The notes: a model not told the origin generated them from the sequence alone. A DNA stretch of 64,000 nt from Anaerostipes sp. (GCF_018381315.1 NZ_JAGZSD010000003.1:62001-126000), one strand, 5' to 3'. Numbered from the stretch's first letter, positions 8,430 through 17,288 are shown. Numbers and translations are program-made.

Positions 8430-9178
8430 GCTTTCTCACCTCCCCTTCCCAGATAAACATCAATGACTTCCTGGTTTTTCTGGACTTCATCCATAGTACC
8501 CTCTGCAAGTATCCTCCCCTCATGAAATACTGTGACACTGTCGGAAATGTGTTTTGCAAACTGCATATCATGTTCCACTACAATAACAGAACAGTCTGCT
8601 TTGATCTTCATCAGCAGTTCTTCTGTCTTTTCCGTTTCCCTGCGCCCCATTCCGGCTACCGGTTCATCCAAAAGCATCAGCTTGGGGCGGGCTGCAAGAA
8701 GCATTCCGATTTCCAGCCATTGTTTCTCACCGTGGGAGAGTCTTCGGGGATAATCAAACCGGCTGTCAGAAAGTCCGATGAATTCCAGGACATAATCCAC
8801 GTGTTCTCTTTTTTCTTTGGAAAGTTTGCGAAAAGTTGTGGAATAGATACTTTTTCTGCTGGCTGCAGCCAGTTCAATGTTCTCCTGTACCGTGATGCCG
8901 TAAAATACGCTGGGGGCCTGGAACTTTCGTCCGATTCCAAGCTCTGCGATAGCGTATTCTTTCATTTTGGATACGTCATATTCCTGATCAAAAAGAATAC
9001 TTCCTCCGGCAATTTTGTTTTTGCCGCAGATGGCATCCAGAATCGTCGTTTTTCCTGCACCATTTGGGCCGATAAAAAAACGGATCTCATTTTCTCCCAC
9101 TGAAGTGCTTACGTTGCTTACTGCTTTAAAATCTCCGAAGCGAATACTGATGTCATTTAATTCTATCATCGGTTTCAT
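8423..9178 (-). CDS. urtD: Urea ABC transporter ATP-binding protein UrtD
   Basis: The second ATPase of the urea importer, 251 residues. Walker A GPNGAGKTTILDAI, the signature region RLSHGEKQWLEIGMLLA and Walker B LMLLDEPVAGM are visible. SHGEKQWLEIGM is characteristic of UrtD. It overlaps urtC by 4 nt and urtE by 7 nt, consistent with one polycistronic message. Confidence 0.95.
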   Translation of the reverse strand: MKPMIELNDISIRFGDFKAVSNVSTSVGENEIRFFIGPNGAGKTTILDAICGKNKIAGGSILFDQEYDVSKMKEYAIAELGIGRKFQAPSVFYGITVQENIELAAASRKSIYSTTFRKLSKEKREHVDYVLEFIGLSDSRFDYPRRLSHGEKQWLEIGMLLAARPKLMLLDEPVAGMGRRETEKTEELLMKIKADCSVIVVEHDMQFAKHISDSVTVFHEGRILAEGTMDEVQKNQEVIDVYLGRGGEKAC

Positions 9179-10260
9179 GACAACTCCTCCTTTGCATTAA
9201 GGTGACGGGTCTCCTGCTTTTTACCAAATCTTTTACGGATCTTATCCGGAATCTCACGGAAGGAAATCATTCCTTTCGGCAGCCAAAGAATCACAGCTAC
9301 AAAAACGATACCGATGAAGTAAGACCAGATTTCCGGAAAGTTTTCACTGATTCCTGTTTTTAATCCTCCCACGGCCAGTGCCCCTATGACAGGTCCGATC
9401 AGGGAGCCTTTTCCTCCGATAGCGACCCAGATGATCATTTCCACGGAAAAAACAGTTCCGACTTCTGCCGGGGAAATGATTCCTACCTGAGTTACAAACA
9501 ATGCCCCTGCAATTCCTGCGGCAGCGGCGGAAAGCGCATAGACGAATACCTTATATTTTGCAGGATTGTATCCGGTGAAGCGTACCCGGTTTTCTCCGTC
9601 CCGTATGGCTACCAAAACCTTTCCGAATCTGCTGTTTATAAGAAAACGAAAGGCCAGGTAAATGACAAAAAGGAAAGCCAGTGTCACATAAAAAAGAATA
9701 ATTTTAGTCATAGTATCATTTAAATCCAGTCCAAATAAATATGTAAAGCCGGTAAGACCGTTGGAGCCGCCGGTTATTTTCTGCTGTCCGATCAGAAGGA
9801 CAGAGAAAATCATAGAGAGTGCCTGGGACAAAATCGAGAAATATACCCCTTTGATCCTGTTTAAGAATGTCAGATATCCAATGATTACAGCCAGCAGCAC
9901 CGGCACAGCAATAACAGCTGCCATGGCAAAGACGGGATTTGCAAAGGGCTGCCACAATGCGGGCAGTTTCTTTATGCCGCTCCAGACCATAAAATCCGGA
10001 AGCTTTCCGGCGCCCGCTGCACTCAATTTTAAATACATCGCCATGCAGTAAGCTCCCAGTCCAAAATATACGCCGTGCCCCAGGCTTAGAATGCCGGTAT
10101 AGCCCCAAATCATGTCAAGTCCTAAAGCTATGATCGCAAAACACATAAATTTTGCAATCAGAGACAGCCTGAATACAGACATAATAAAAGGAGAGACCAG
10201 CAGAAATAGAAAGACCGCCGCTGCAAGTACAGTTATAAAATTAATTTTTCTTGGTTTCAT
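9175..10260 (-). CDS. urtC: Urea ABC transporter permease UrtC
   Basis: A membrane permease of about 361 residues with roughly ten hydrophobic segments, including WGYTGILSLGHGVYFGLGAYCM and the cytoplasmic coupling loop LVAIRDGENRVRFTGYNPAKYK. These match the LivM-like UrtC subunit. It starts 9 nt after urtB and overlaps urtD by 4 nt. Confidence 0.95.
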   Translation of the reverse strand: MKPRKINFITVLAAAVFLFLLVSPFIMSVFRLSLIAKFMCFAIIALGLDMIWGYTGILSLGHGVYFGLGAYCMAMYLKLSAAGAGKLPDFMVWSGIKKLPALWQPFANPVFAMAAVIAVPVLLAVIIGYLTFLNRIKGVYFSILSQALSMIFSVLLIGQQKITGGSNGLTGFTYLFGLDLNDTMTKIILFYVTLAFLFVIYLAFRFLINSRFGKVLVAIRDGENRVRFTGYNPAKYKVFVYALSAAAAGIAGALFVTQVGIISPAEVGTVFSVEMIIWVAIGGKGSLIGPVIGALAVGGLKTGISENFPEIWSYFIGIVFVAVILWLPKGMISFREIPDKIRKRFGKKQETRHLNAKEELS

Positions 10261-10269
10261 ATCTTCCTC

Positions 10270-11160
10270 CTATTCATCTTCCAGAACACGTGTTTTTACT
10301 GCAAATATGCCTTTTGGCCGAAACTGAAGAACAAGAATGACACAGATGAAGATTAATACTTTGCCCATGGATGCATCTGTCAGAAACTCAAATGCAGTTC
10401 CGCCGATACCGATAAATCCTGTTCCAAGAACAGTTCCCAAAATACTTCCGGCCCCGCCGACAACTACAGACATGAAGGTATCTACGATATAGTTGGTTCC
10501 GAGGGATGGTCCGATGGCACCCACCCAGGTGAGAACACAGCCAGCCAGGCCTGCCAGCCCGCATCCGGCGGCGAAAGTTCCGGCATCCATCCTCTTTGTA
10601 TTCACTCCCAAGGCGGAAGCCATCTCACGGTTCTGCATGACGGCTCTTACATTTCTTCCGGTGCGGCTTTTATACATCAACAGACAGACAGCCGACAGGC
10701 AGATGATAACAATCAGAAAAATAAACAGCCGCTTGTATGGAAGTACAATCACATCAGTGATATGAATGCTTTTTTCCAAAAATGCCGGAACCTTGACGGC
10801 CACATTTGGTGAGCCGAAGATGGTTCTGGCCAGCTGCTGAAGGATCAAACTGATTCCCCATGTGACCAGCAGGCTGTCTGCGGCTCTGCCGTAAAGTCTG
10901 CTGATGACAAGCTTTTCAAGAACCAGCCCGAAGGCTGCAGCAGCCAGGAAGGAGGCAGGGAGCGCCAAAAGGACGTAGCCGTCATTTTTCAGCAGATTTT
11001 GTACAACATATGCCGTATATGCACCGATCATAATAAATTCTCCGTGGGCCATGTTGATGACACCCATGAGCCCAAAGGTGATTGCCAAACCAATGGCGGC
11101 CAGAAGCAGAATGGAGCTTACGCTGACTCCGTTGAACAGCTGCATAATAAATACTTCCAT
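10270..11160 (-). CDS. urtB: Urea ABC transporter permease UrtB
   Basis: The partner permease, 296 residues, LivH-like, with about eight hydrophobic segments. GVINMAHGEFIMIGAY near the N terminus and RAVMQNREMASALGVN in the coupling loop are diagnostic. The start at 11160 has AAAAGGAG 7 nt upstream; an alternative ATG five codons in has no better site. It lies 27 nt after urtA. Confidence 0.95.
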   Translation of the reverse strand: MEVFIMQLFNGVSVSSILLLAAIGLAITFGLMGVINMAHGEFIMIGAYTAYVVQNLLKNDGYVLLALPASFLAAAAFGLVLEKLVISRLYGRAADSLLVTWGISLILQQLARTIFGSPNVAVKVPAFLEKSIHITDVIVLPYKRLFIFLIVIICLSAVCLLMYKSRTGRNVRAVMQNREMASALGVNTKRMDAGTFAAGCGLAGLAGCVLTWVGAIGPSLGTNYIVDTFMSVVVGGAGSILGTVLGTGFIGIGGTAFEFLTDASMGKVLIFICVILVLQFRPKGIFAVKTRVLEDE

Positions 11161-11187
11161 ATAGATTCTCCTTTTCTTGGCTTCTCT

Positions 11188-12438
11188 CTACTCGGACAGC
11201 CCTTTGGCCCAAGCATATCCTTTCAGATACGGATCTGGCTTTACTGCTTCTTTGGTGCTGTAAACCTCATCAATCAGCCCGTTTTTATTAACTTTTCCGA
11301 TGCGTACCTTCTTGTAAATGTGCTGATTATCCCCGTCGATGGTGACCTTCCCCTCAGGGGCGTTAAAACTGATGCCTGCTGCTGCTTTTTTTACTTTGTC
11401 AACATCGGTGGAACCTGCTTTCTCCACAGCAGCTTTCCACAGGTAAACAGCATTGTATCCTGCCTCGATTGGATCGTCTGTCACCCGGTCTTTGCCATAG
11501 GCTTTTTTATAATTTGAAACGAATTTCTCATTTTCTTTTGTTTTTGTTGTTTGATAGTAATTCCATGAAACCAGATGTCCCTCCAGATAAGATGCACCGA
11601 TCCCTGATATTTCTTCTTCTGCCACAGATACGGAACACGTCATAACATCTTTGGAGGAAAGTCCTGCATCTTTCAGCTGTTTAAAGAATGCTACATTGGA
11701 ATCTCCGTTTAATGTGTTGAAAACAAAGTCTGGCTTTTGTTCTTTAATCTTATTAACCACAGTGGTATAGTCAGTGTGTCCCATAGGTGTGTACTCTTCT
11801 CCGACAACTTCAGCTCCCAGTGATTTGGCCTGCTTTTTGATAATCTCATTTGCTGTTCTGGGGAATACATAATCAGATCCTACAAGAAAGATCTTTTTTC
11901 CGTAGTTTTTTACCAGATAATCAACAGCAGGTACGATCTGCTGATTTGGGGCAGCACCGGTATAAAAAATATTCGGAGAAGATTCCTGGCCTTCATACTG
12001 AACCGGATACCAAAGAAGCCCGTTTTTACTCTCAAATACCGGAAGGACTGCTTTTCTGCTGGCTGAGGTCCAGCATCCAAAAACTGCGGCAGTTTTATCT
12101 TTGGTCAGAAGTTTATCGGCTTTCTCTGCAAAGGTTGCCTGATTGGAAGCTCCGTCTTCAACTACATACTCAATCTTTTTTCCGAGGACACCGCCCTTTG
12201 CGTTGATCTCTTTGATGGCCATGATCTCCGCATCTTTAACGGAAGTCTCACTCATAGCCATAGTTCCGCTCAGAGAATGAAGGATGCCCACTTTGATCGT
12301 ACTGCTGTCCTTGGAATCAGAACCATCAGATTTTCCGCTGGCCTCCCCAAAAGCTCCTCCGCAGGCGGTAAGGCCTGCCGCCATAACTGCAGCCATACCA
12401 AGCGCCGCTATTTTTTTGAATCTGCAATTTCTTCTCAT
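11188..12438 (-). CDS. urtA: Urea ABC transporter substrate-binding lipoprotein UrtA
   Basis: The extracellular urea-binding lipoprotein, 416 residues. The signal peptide has a basic start (RRNCRFKK), a hydrophobic core and the lipobox LTAC, giving a lipid-anchored Cys near residue 26, followed by a Ser/Gly/Asp linker. The motifs VFGCWTSASRKAVLPVFE, GLLWYPVQYEGQE and NIFYTGAAPNQQ distinguish UrtA from amino-acid-binding LivJ. GGAGG lies 7 nt before the ATG. A terminator-like hairpin ends only 19 nt before this ribosome site, so expression must pass through it. Confidence 0.96.
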   Translation of the reverse strand: MRRNCRFKKIAALGMAAVMAAGLTACGGAFGEASGKSDGSDSKDSSTIKVGILHSLSGTMAMSETSVKDAEIMAIKEINAKGGVLGKKIEYVVEDGASNQATFAEKADKLLTKDKTAAVFGCWTSASRKAVLPVFESKNGLLWYPVQYEGQESSPNIFYTGAAPNQQIVPAVDYLVKNYGKKIFLVGSDYVFPRTANEIIKKQAKSLGAEVVGEEYTPMGHTDYTTVVNKIKEQKPDFVFNTLNGDSNVAFFKQLKDAGLSSKDVMTCSVSVAEEEISGIGASYLEGHLVSWNYYQTTKTKENEKFVSNYKKAYGKDRVTDDPIEAGYNAVYLWKAAVEKAGSTDVDKVKKAAAGISFNAPEGKVTIDGDNQHIYKKVRIGKVNKNGLIDEVYSTKEAVKPDPYLKGYAWAKGLSE

Positions 12439-12469
12439 AACATTTCCTCCTTTTTAAATCACATAAATG

Positions 12470-12505
12470 AAAAAGCGCCGTGAAGAATTTCTTCTTCACA
12501 GCGCC
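12470..12505 (-). terminator. Terminator-like hairpin in the urtA leader (possible attenuator)
   Basis: On the minus strand a 13-bp stem with one G-U pair (12475-12504) closes a GAAA loop and is followed by five Ts. It lies 109 nt after the response-regulator stop and 19 nt before the urtA ribosome site. That leaves no room for a promoter between hairpin and gene, so transcription of urtA has to read through it. It either terminates the upstream gene partially or acts as a regulated attenuator. Confidence 0.8.
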
Positions 12506-12532
12506 GTTGCTGCTTTCTTATTTACAACTGAT

Positions 12533-12561
12533 ACTTTACATCATTTCCGCCAAAGAGAAAA
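12533..12561 (-). promoter_or_regulatory. Candidate weak promoter of the urt-ure operon
   Basis: Minus-strand -10 TAAAGT (12533-12538), 17-bp spacer, poor -35 TTTTCT (12556-12561). Just upstream, two TTTTCC repeats 12 bp apart (12577-12582 and 12589-12594, plus-strand reading) could be activator half-sites. The poor -35 would fit activation by the neighbouring AraC-type regulator. This is inference. Confidence 0.3.
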
Positions 12562-12613
12562 CAGCATAAAACCGATTTTTCCCTGTAATTTTCCGACTTG
12601 CTGCCTGTACTGT

Positions 12614-13417
12614 TCAGAGTCTCCGGTATCCATTGGGCGTCATCCCTGTATATTTTTTAAAGACCCGCGAAAAATGGTCCGGGGTCAGATATCCCAGTTC
12701 TCCGCTGATCTCGTATATTTTTAAAGTTCTGTTTTTCAGCCTTTTTTTCGCATATTCCATACGGACTGCTGTCAAATATTCAAGCGGTGTATATCCTGTT
12801 GTTTGTTTGAACCTGCGTGACAGATAATCACGGTTCATCCCAAGAGACTGGGATACTTCTTCTATAGCAGTACTGCTTTTGAAATGGCTGAGAAAAAAAG
12901 TACAGGTTTCCAACACCATCTGGTTTTCCCGGATTGCCTGATACTCCTTGCGGATCCTTTCTCGTTCCATATCTGGAGCCTCTGAAAGTCTGGACTCATA
13001 AAAGTCTGAGGCAGTGTAGTCCGTGTCAGAAGTGTTTTCTTCAAATTCCAGGGCTTCCCTGACCAGATTGAGGGATTCCAGAAGCTTTTCTTCTGTCAGA
13101 GGTTTTTCAATAAAATCCAGGACGCCAAGCCGCATAGCCTGTTTGGCATATCTGAAATCTGAGTAGGTGCTGGCTATGACAGCATGGATCTTGCTGCCCT
13201 TTTCTCTTAGTTTTGTTACCATTTGAAGCCCGTCCATTTTAGGCATCCGGATATCTGTTAAAATGACATCGAAAGAGTTGCCGTCCATCATGCAGAGAGC
13301 TTCTTCCCCGTTTGAAGCCTCCCCTGTGATCTGAAAATCAAAATCTTTCCAAAAGGAATAACAGGCGACGAGAAAACGGATAGCCTCATCATCTTCTACA
13401 AATAAAATCTTCTTCAT
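12614..13417 (-). CDS. Response regulator, receiver plus AraC-type DNA-binding domain
   Basis: A 267-residue two-component regulator. The receiver domain (1-120) shows FVEDDEA, the phospho-acceptor Asp in LTDIRMPKMDG and the Lys of FIEKPL. The C-terminal 100 residues form two AraC helix-turn-helix motifs (IEEVSQSLGMNRDYLSRRFKQ and IYEISGELGYLTPDHFSRVF). It overlaps the upstream hybrid kinase at its first base and precedes urtA, so it most likely is the output of that phosphorelay and activates urea genes. The target is inferred from position. Confidence 0.93.
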   Translation of the reverse strand: MKKILFVEDDEAIRFLVACYSFWKDFDFQITGEASNGEEALCMMDGNSFDVILTDIRMPKMDGLQMVTKLREKGSKIHAVIASTYSDFRYAKQAMRLGVLDFIEKPLTEEKLLESLNLVREALEFEENTSDTDYTASDFYESRLSEAPDMERERIRKEYQAIRENQMVLETCTFFLSHFKSSTAIEEVSQSLGMNRDYLSRRFKQTTGYTPLEYLTAVRMEYAKKRLKNRTLKIYEISGELGYLTPDHFSRVFKKYTGMTPNGYRRL

Positions 13418-16011
13418 CAGTCATCCATCCCTTCTTTAAAATACTTGACGGCCTTTTCAAAATCATAGCAGTCCATGGCACTGCTGAACTTCTCCTTCTG
13501 CCCGGAAGACATTAAACCCAGTATATAGGGTTTGTGTGCTTCATAAATTTCTGAAGCCGCAAGGTCCGATTCCTCCAGAAGTTTCAGAAATTTATCCGCC
13601 CGGAATTCTTCGGACGGAAGGGGGAGGTTCTCTGATGCTGCACTCTCTTTATATGTGAGAATTGCCTCTTTTGTCTGTTTGAAGCAGTCCTGGATCTCTG
13701 ATATTGCCTTCTCTGTTTTTTTATCTGTGATTGTATCTTCTTTCAGCTGCTGCTCCAAAGCAGCCAGTTTCTTCCGGAGAAGCCGGGCGCCAATATTTCC
13801 GCTGACACCTTTTAAGGTATGCAGGCAGTGAAGGAGCTTTTCCTGGCTGAGTTTTGGAGTGAGACTGTAAAATTCTTTTTCATGCTGAGTAAGAAACATG
13901 GACAGCAGCTGGTTATAAAGGGCGTGTCCGATTTCTGTGATTCTTTCCTGCGTGTCCAGCAGAGATAGGTCCTTTTTGTCTGTCTGCGGTTTTTCCTGCT
14001 GCGGACAGTCAGGACGGAAAGCCTGCAGAAGGATATTTTCCAGCTGTACGGAAGAAAATGGTTTTGGAAGAAATCCTTTCATTCCTTCCTGAAAAATTCT
14101 CTGTAATGTAGCTGATTCCACATCTGCTGTCATTGCCGCTGTGAAGGTGTCAAAATTTTTAGTGGCATAAAGGATTTCCTTTGCTGTCTGGAATCCGTCC
14201 AGCGGTTTCATCCGTATATCCATAAAAATAATGTCAAACTTTTCATCCTGGCACATACGGACTGCATCTCTTCCGCGGGAGACAGAAAAAGCAGTCAGAC
14301 CATATTTCTTCAGCAGTTCCTCTTCCATCTTCCGGTTCACATCGTTATCCTCCACGAGAAGAACCCTTTTTCCTTTAAGCTGAAACAAAAGCTGTTTTTT
14401 CTCAGAATCCGGGGATTTCCCGCAGCTTTTGAGTTCAGGTATTTCTCCTTTGTTTATGGGGATTGTCAAAGTAAAACAGGACCCCTTCCCTTCGTTACTT
14501 TCTGCCTCAAGAGTACCCTTCAGAAAATGAGCCAGATTTCTTGATATAGTAAGACCAAGACCCGTACCTCCGTAAAAATGTCCGTCAGGTTCTCCTGACT
14601 GTTCAAACGGCTGAAAGATCCGTGCAAGATCCTGCTTTTTTATACCGCATCCGGTGTCAGAGACAGAAGCCTCAAGAAAGAACTTTTCTCCTGCTGATTC
14701 ACTTGCCTTAATTCTCAGCATGATTTCTCCTTCTCTCGTGAATTTAAAACTATTAGACAGAAGATTCAAAAGAATCTGCCGCAGCTTTCCGGCATCTATA
14801 CAGAGAGTCTCCGGCACAGCGTCATCGATAGAAATTCTTAAAAGCAGATTTTTATTCTTTGCGTGATAACGGAACATATCAAGAATTCCGGAGAAAAATT
14901 CTCTGGTCTTCACAGTTTCATATTCCCATTTCATTTTTCCGCTTTCCAGTTTGGAAATATCCAGAATCTGATTGATCAGATTCAGCAGGGTTTCAGATGC
15001 CTGCTCCATAATGTCCAGATATTGTTCCTGCTTTTCTGAAAGATCTGTATCCCTCATCAACATTTCATAACCCAAGACAGAACTCAGGGGAGTACGGATT
15101 TCATGGCTCATATTCGAAAAAAAACGGCTCTTTTCTTTGCCTGCTGCAGACAGTCTTTCATACATCTGGTTAAACCTCTCAGCAAAAATCCGAAGTTCTC
15201 TGGAACCTTTTACAGGGAGAACAGACTCTGTGTCAGTTTCTTCTATATGCCGGATCTTTGATGTATATTCAAGAACCGGAGCAACACTGAGCCGATAGAA
15301 TAAGAACATAGCCGCTGCCACAAATATAAAAGCTGATCCTAAAACTGCTGTCTGTGAATTTACTGCAAGGCCGGTGCGGATTCTGGCCTCATAGAGGCGG
15401 TTTTTCAGCTTATGGTCCATGCGCTGCTGGAATTCGTTTATGGCACTGGCAATGACATCTTTTTCGTTTTCATATTCTTTGCCAAAGACCAGTTCCGATG
15501 CCAAAACACCAGCCATTTTTCTGTTAAGCTTTTTATCCTCAACATTCAGCACATAGTTTTGAATCTCCGGATTAAGCATTTCTTCCGGGATCCGGTGGCT
15601 GTAGGCAGCCAGCTTCATGGCCCTTTGTTCTGTGGAGATCAGCAGATCAGAGTTATTCTTTGCGGTTTTCAAAAGCTGAATCTCTTTTGCCGGGACAGAG
15701 GAAGCATCAAATGCTTCCATGGCTTTTTCTCTTGATTTTGTAATCTTTACTTCCCGCCAATAGTTTTTCATATAAGTAAGCTTGCCAGTGACCACAAATT
15801 TCCGGACTTCCTCTGTCAGATAATCCGAGGTATCTGAAAGCTTCTGGCTGGAGTTCTGGAATCTGAGCTGGCCGGACTCTGCATCCTGTTCTTTCTGCAC
15901 ACTCTGTCTGATGGACCATCCGCTGGATAGGACAAAGGCTACCATAAGTCCAAGGACAATGACGGCAGCGGTGTTAATTTGTTTTTGGCTGAAGATGTAA
16001 TTTGATGTCAT
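13417..16011 (-). CDS. Hybrid sensor histidine kinase (HisKA-HATPase-REC-Hpt)
   Basis: A membrane phosphorelay kinase of about 864 residues. A first membrane segment (about 13-35) and a second (about 220-240) enclose a helical extracytoplasmic sensor of about 185 residues. Then come HisKA (FFSNMSHEIRTPLSSVLGYE), HATPase with GGTGLGLTISRN, a receiver (LLVEDNDVNRK, Asp in IIFMDIRM) and an Hpt domain (LHTLKGVSGNIGA). The open frame extends to 16167, but that would run into the divergent gene's promoter; ATG at 16011 with AGAAAGGA is preferred. Domain order implies His-Asp-His-Asp transfer to the adjacent AraC-type regulator. The ligand is unknown. Confidence 0.92.
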   Translation of the reverse strand: MTSNYIFSQKQINTAAVIVLGLMVAFVLSSGWSIRQSVQKEQDAESGQLRFQNSSQKLSDTSDYLTEEVRKFVVTGKLTYMKNYWREVKITKSREKAMEAFDASSVPAKEIQLLKTAKNNSDLLISTEQRAMKLAAYSHRIPEEMLNPEIQNYVLNVEDKKLNRKMAGVLASELVFGKEYENEKDVIASAINEFQQRMDHKLKNRLYEARIRTGLAVNSQTAVLGSAFIFVAAAMFLFYRLSVAPVLEYTSKIRHIEETDTESVLPVKGSRELRIFAERFNQMYERLSAAGKEKSRFFSNMSHEIRTPLSSVLGYEMLMRDTDLSEKQEQYLDIMEQASETLLNLINQILDISKLESGKMKWEYETVKTREFFSGILDMFRYHAKNKNLLLRISIDDAVPETLCIDAGKLRQILLNLLSNSFKFTREGEIMLRIKASESAGEKFFLEASVSDTGCGIKKQDLARIFQPFEQSGEPDGHFYGGTGLGLTISRNLAHFLKGTLEAESNEGKGSCFTLTIPINKGEIPELKSCGKSPDSEKKQLLFQLKGKRVLLVEDNDVNRKMEEELLKKYGLTAFSVSRGRDAVRMCQDEKFDIIFMDIRMKPLDGFQTAKEILYATKNFDTFTAAMTADVESATLQRIFQEGMKGFLPKPFSSVQLENILLQAFRPDCPQQEKPQTDKKDLSLLDTQERITEIGHALYNQLLSMFLTQHEKEFYSLTPKLSQEKLLHCLHTLKGVSGNIGARLLRKKLAALEQQLKEDTITDKKTEKAISEIQDCFKQTKEAILTYKESAASENLPLPSEEFRADKFLKLLEESDLAASEIYEAHKPYILGLMSSGQKEKFSSAMDCYDFEKAVKYFKEGMDD

Positions 16012-16023
16012 GGCAGTCCTTTC

Positions 16024-16052
16024 TTGCATTTTCAATATAGATTGTGTACAAT
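16024..16052 (+). promoter_or_regulatory. Promoter of the receiver-kinase gene with overlapping palindrome
   Basis: -35 TTGCAT (16024-16029), 17-bp spacer, -10 TACAAT (16047-16052). The -10 is the right half of ATTGT-GT-ACAAT (16041-16052), a possible operator between two divergent signalling genes. Confidence 0.6.
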
Positions 16053-16062
16053 TCCATGATAA
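16034..16062 (-). promoter_or_regulatory. Candidate promoter of the hybrid kinase-regulator operon
   Basis: Minus-strand -35 TTATCA (16057-16062), 17-bp spacer, -10 TATATT (16034-16039). It overlaps the divergent promoter of the 16111 gene, and both share the inverted repeat ATTGTGTACAAT (16041-16052). Confidence 0.5.
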
Positions 16063-16110
16063 AGAGAATGCCGGCCCTAATCGTCTGCCGGTCAGAAAGG
16101 AGATCTTATA

Positions 16111-17193
16111 ATGAGCCGACAGATGGAAATGGTCAATCTGCTGATTGTGGATGACACTCCTGCCCATATCAAAACCGCAGGAACAATTTTAAAGGAACTT
16201 GGATACCCGGTACGGGCTGCGGCAAACGCCGGGGCTGCGCTGAAGCTTATAGCTAAACAGATTCCCACAGTTCTTCTTCTGGATCTGGCCATGCCCGGCA
16301 TGGATGGTTTCGAACTGATGCAGGTTCTGAAAAAGGAACCTTTTTATGATGATATGGCAATCCTCTGCGTAACCGCCAGCAATGACCGGGAGAGTATTGA
16401 AAAAGGATTTTCTCTGGGTGCAAGGGACTATGTAGTAAAACCCTACCGGGCCTGCGAACTGCTGGCTCGGGTAAAAACTCATATCCAGATCATCAGACAG
16501 GCCAAAGAACTGAAGCACTCCTATGAGGAACTGGATCAGTTCTGCCTGAATGTTTCTCACGATCTTCGTTCACCTCTCCATACTATATCCCAGCTTTGCC
16601 GGCTTCTGGAGACCAGTCTTCCCAACAGCAGTCCGGAACAAATTTCGGCTATACTCAAACGTATACAGGATAAATCCGGCGAGACTGCCAGAATGACAGA
16701 GCGTCTTTTGGATCTCTCCAAAGTCAGTCAGGCAGAATATCAAAAAATAAAGGTTGATTTAAATCGGATGCTGCCCTCTGTGTTTGATGATCTGAAAGAT
16801 CTATACGGAAGGCGGGATATTCGGTTTCATATGGAGCAGCTTCCCGATATCAGCGGAGATCCGGATCTGCTGAGGATTCTTTTTCAAAATGTAATAGGAA
16901 ACGCAGTGAAATTTACCCAAGGCCGCAGTACTGCTGAAATTTCAGTATCCTCCGGCATTACAAACGAGTGGATCACGGTAAACATTAGTGACAACGGAGC
17001 AGGTTTTTGCCCTGAACAAACAGCAAAACTTTTCCAGGTGTTTGAACGGCTTCACACTCAGGAGGAATTTGAGGGAACCGGCGTGGGGCTTACAATTGTA
17101 AAGCGCATTATGCAGCGTCACTGTGGGAAAGTATCCATCACCGGACAGGCGGGCCAGGGTGCATGTGTCACCTTAAGATTTCCTGTCACATAA
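16111..17193 (+). CDS. Receiver domain-histidine kinase fusion
   Basis: A 360-residue soluble protein with reversed domain order. The N-terminal receiver (5-125) has LLIVDDTPAH, phospho-acceptor Asp in LLLDLAMPGMDG and Lys in YVVKPY. A short coiled linker follows, then HisKA with the phospho-His in NVSHDLRSPLHTI (about 150) and HATPase ending GTGVGLTIVKRIM. With no transmembrane sensor it probably takes its signal through phosphorylation of the receiver. It is divergent from the hybrid kinase and shares its promoter region, so a three-protein relay is plausible. A strong AAAGGAG site precedes the ATG. Confidence 0.92.
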   Translation: MSRQMEMVNLLIVDDTPAHIKTAGTILKELGYPVRAAANAGAALKLIAKQIPTVLLLDLAMPGMDGFELMQVLKKEPFYDDMAILCVTASNDRESIEKGFSLGARDYVVKPYRACELLARVKTHIQIIRQAKELKHSYEELDQFCLNVSHDLRSPLHTISQLCRLLETSLPNSSPEQISAILKRIQDKSGETARMTERLLDLSKVSQAEYQKIKVDLNRMLPSVFDDLKDLYGRRDIRFHMEQLPDISGDPDLLRILFQNVIGNAVKFTQGRSTAEISVSSGITNEWITVNISDNGAGFCPEQTAKLFQVFERLHTQEEFEGTGVGLTIVKRIMQRHCGKVSITGQAGQGACVTLRFPVT

Positions 17194-17240
17194 AAAGACA
17201 GGCAGGAACCGCCTTGCACGGCGTCCTTGCCTGTCTTTTT
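17192..17240. terminator. Bidirectional terminator
   Basis: A 13-bp outer stem AAAAAGACAGGCA / TGCCTGTCTTTTT with additional inner pairing separates convergent genes. A-run on one side and T-run on the other make it functional for both the receiver-kinase (+) and the nuclease-helicase gene (-). Confidence 0.88.
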
Positions 17241-17288
17241 GATGGATATATTTTACCATATGATGTTATCCCCGTAAAGCTGAATGTT

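Noticed and set aside
16012..16167. N-terminal extension of the hybrid kinase
   Set aside because: Overlaps the divergent gene and both promoters; an internal ATG has a good ribosome site followed by a membrane segment.
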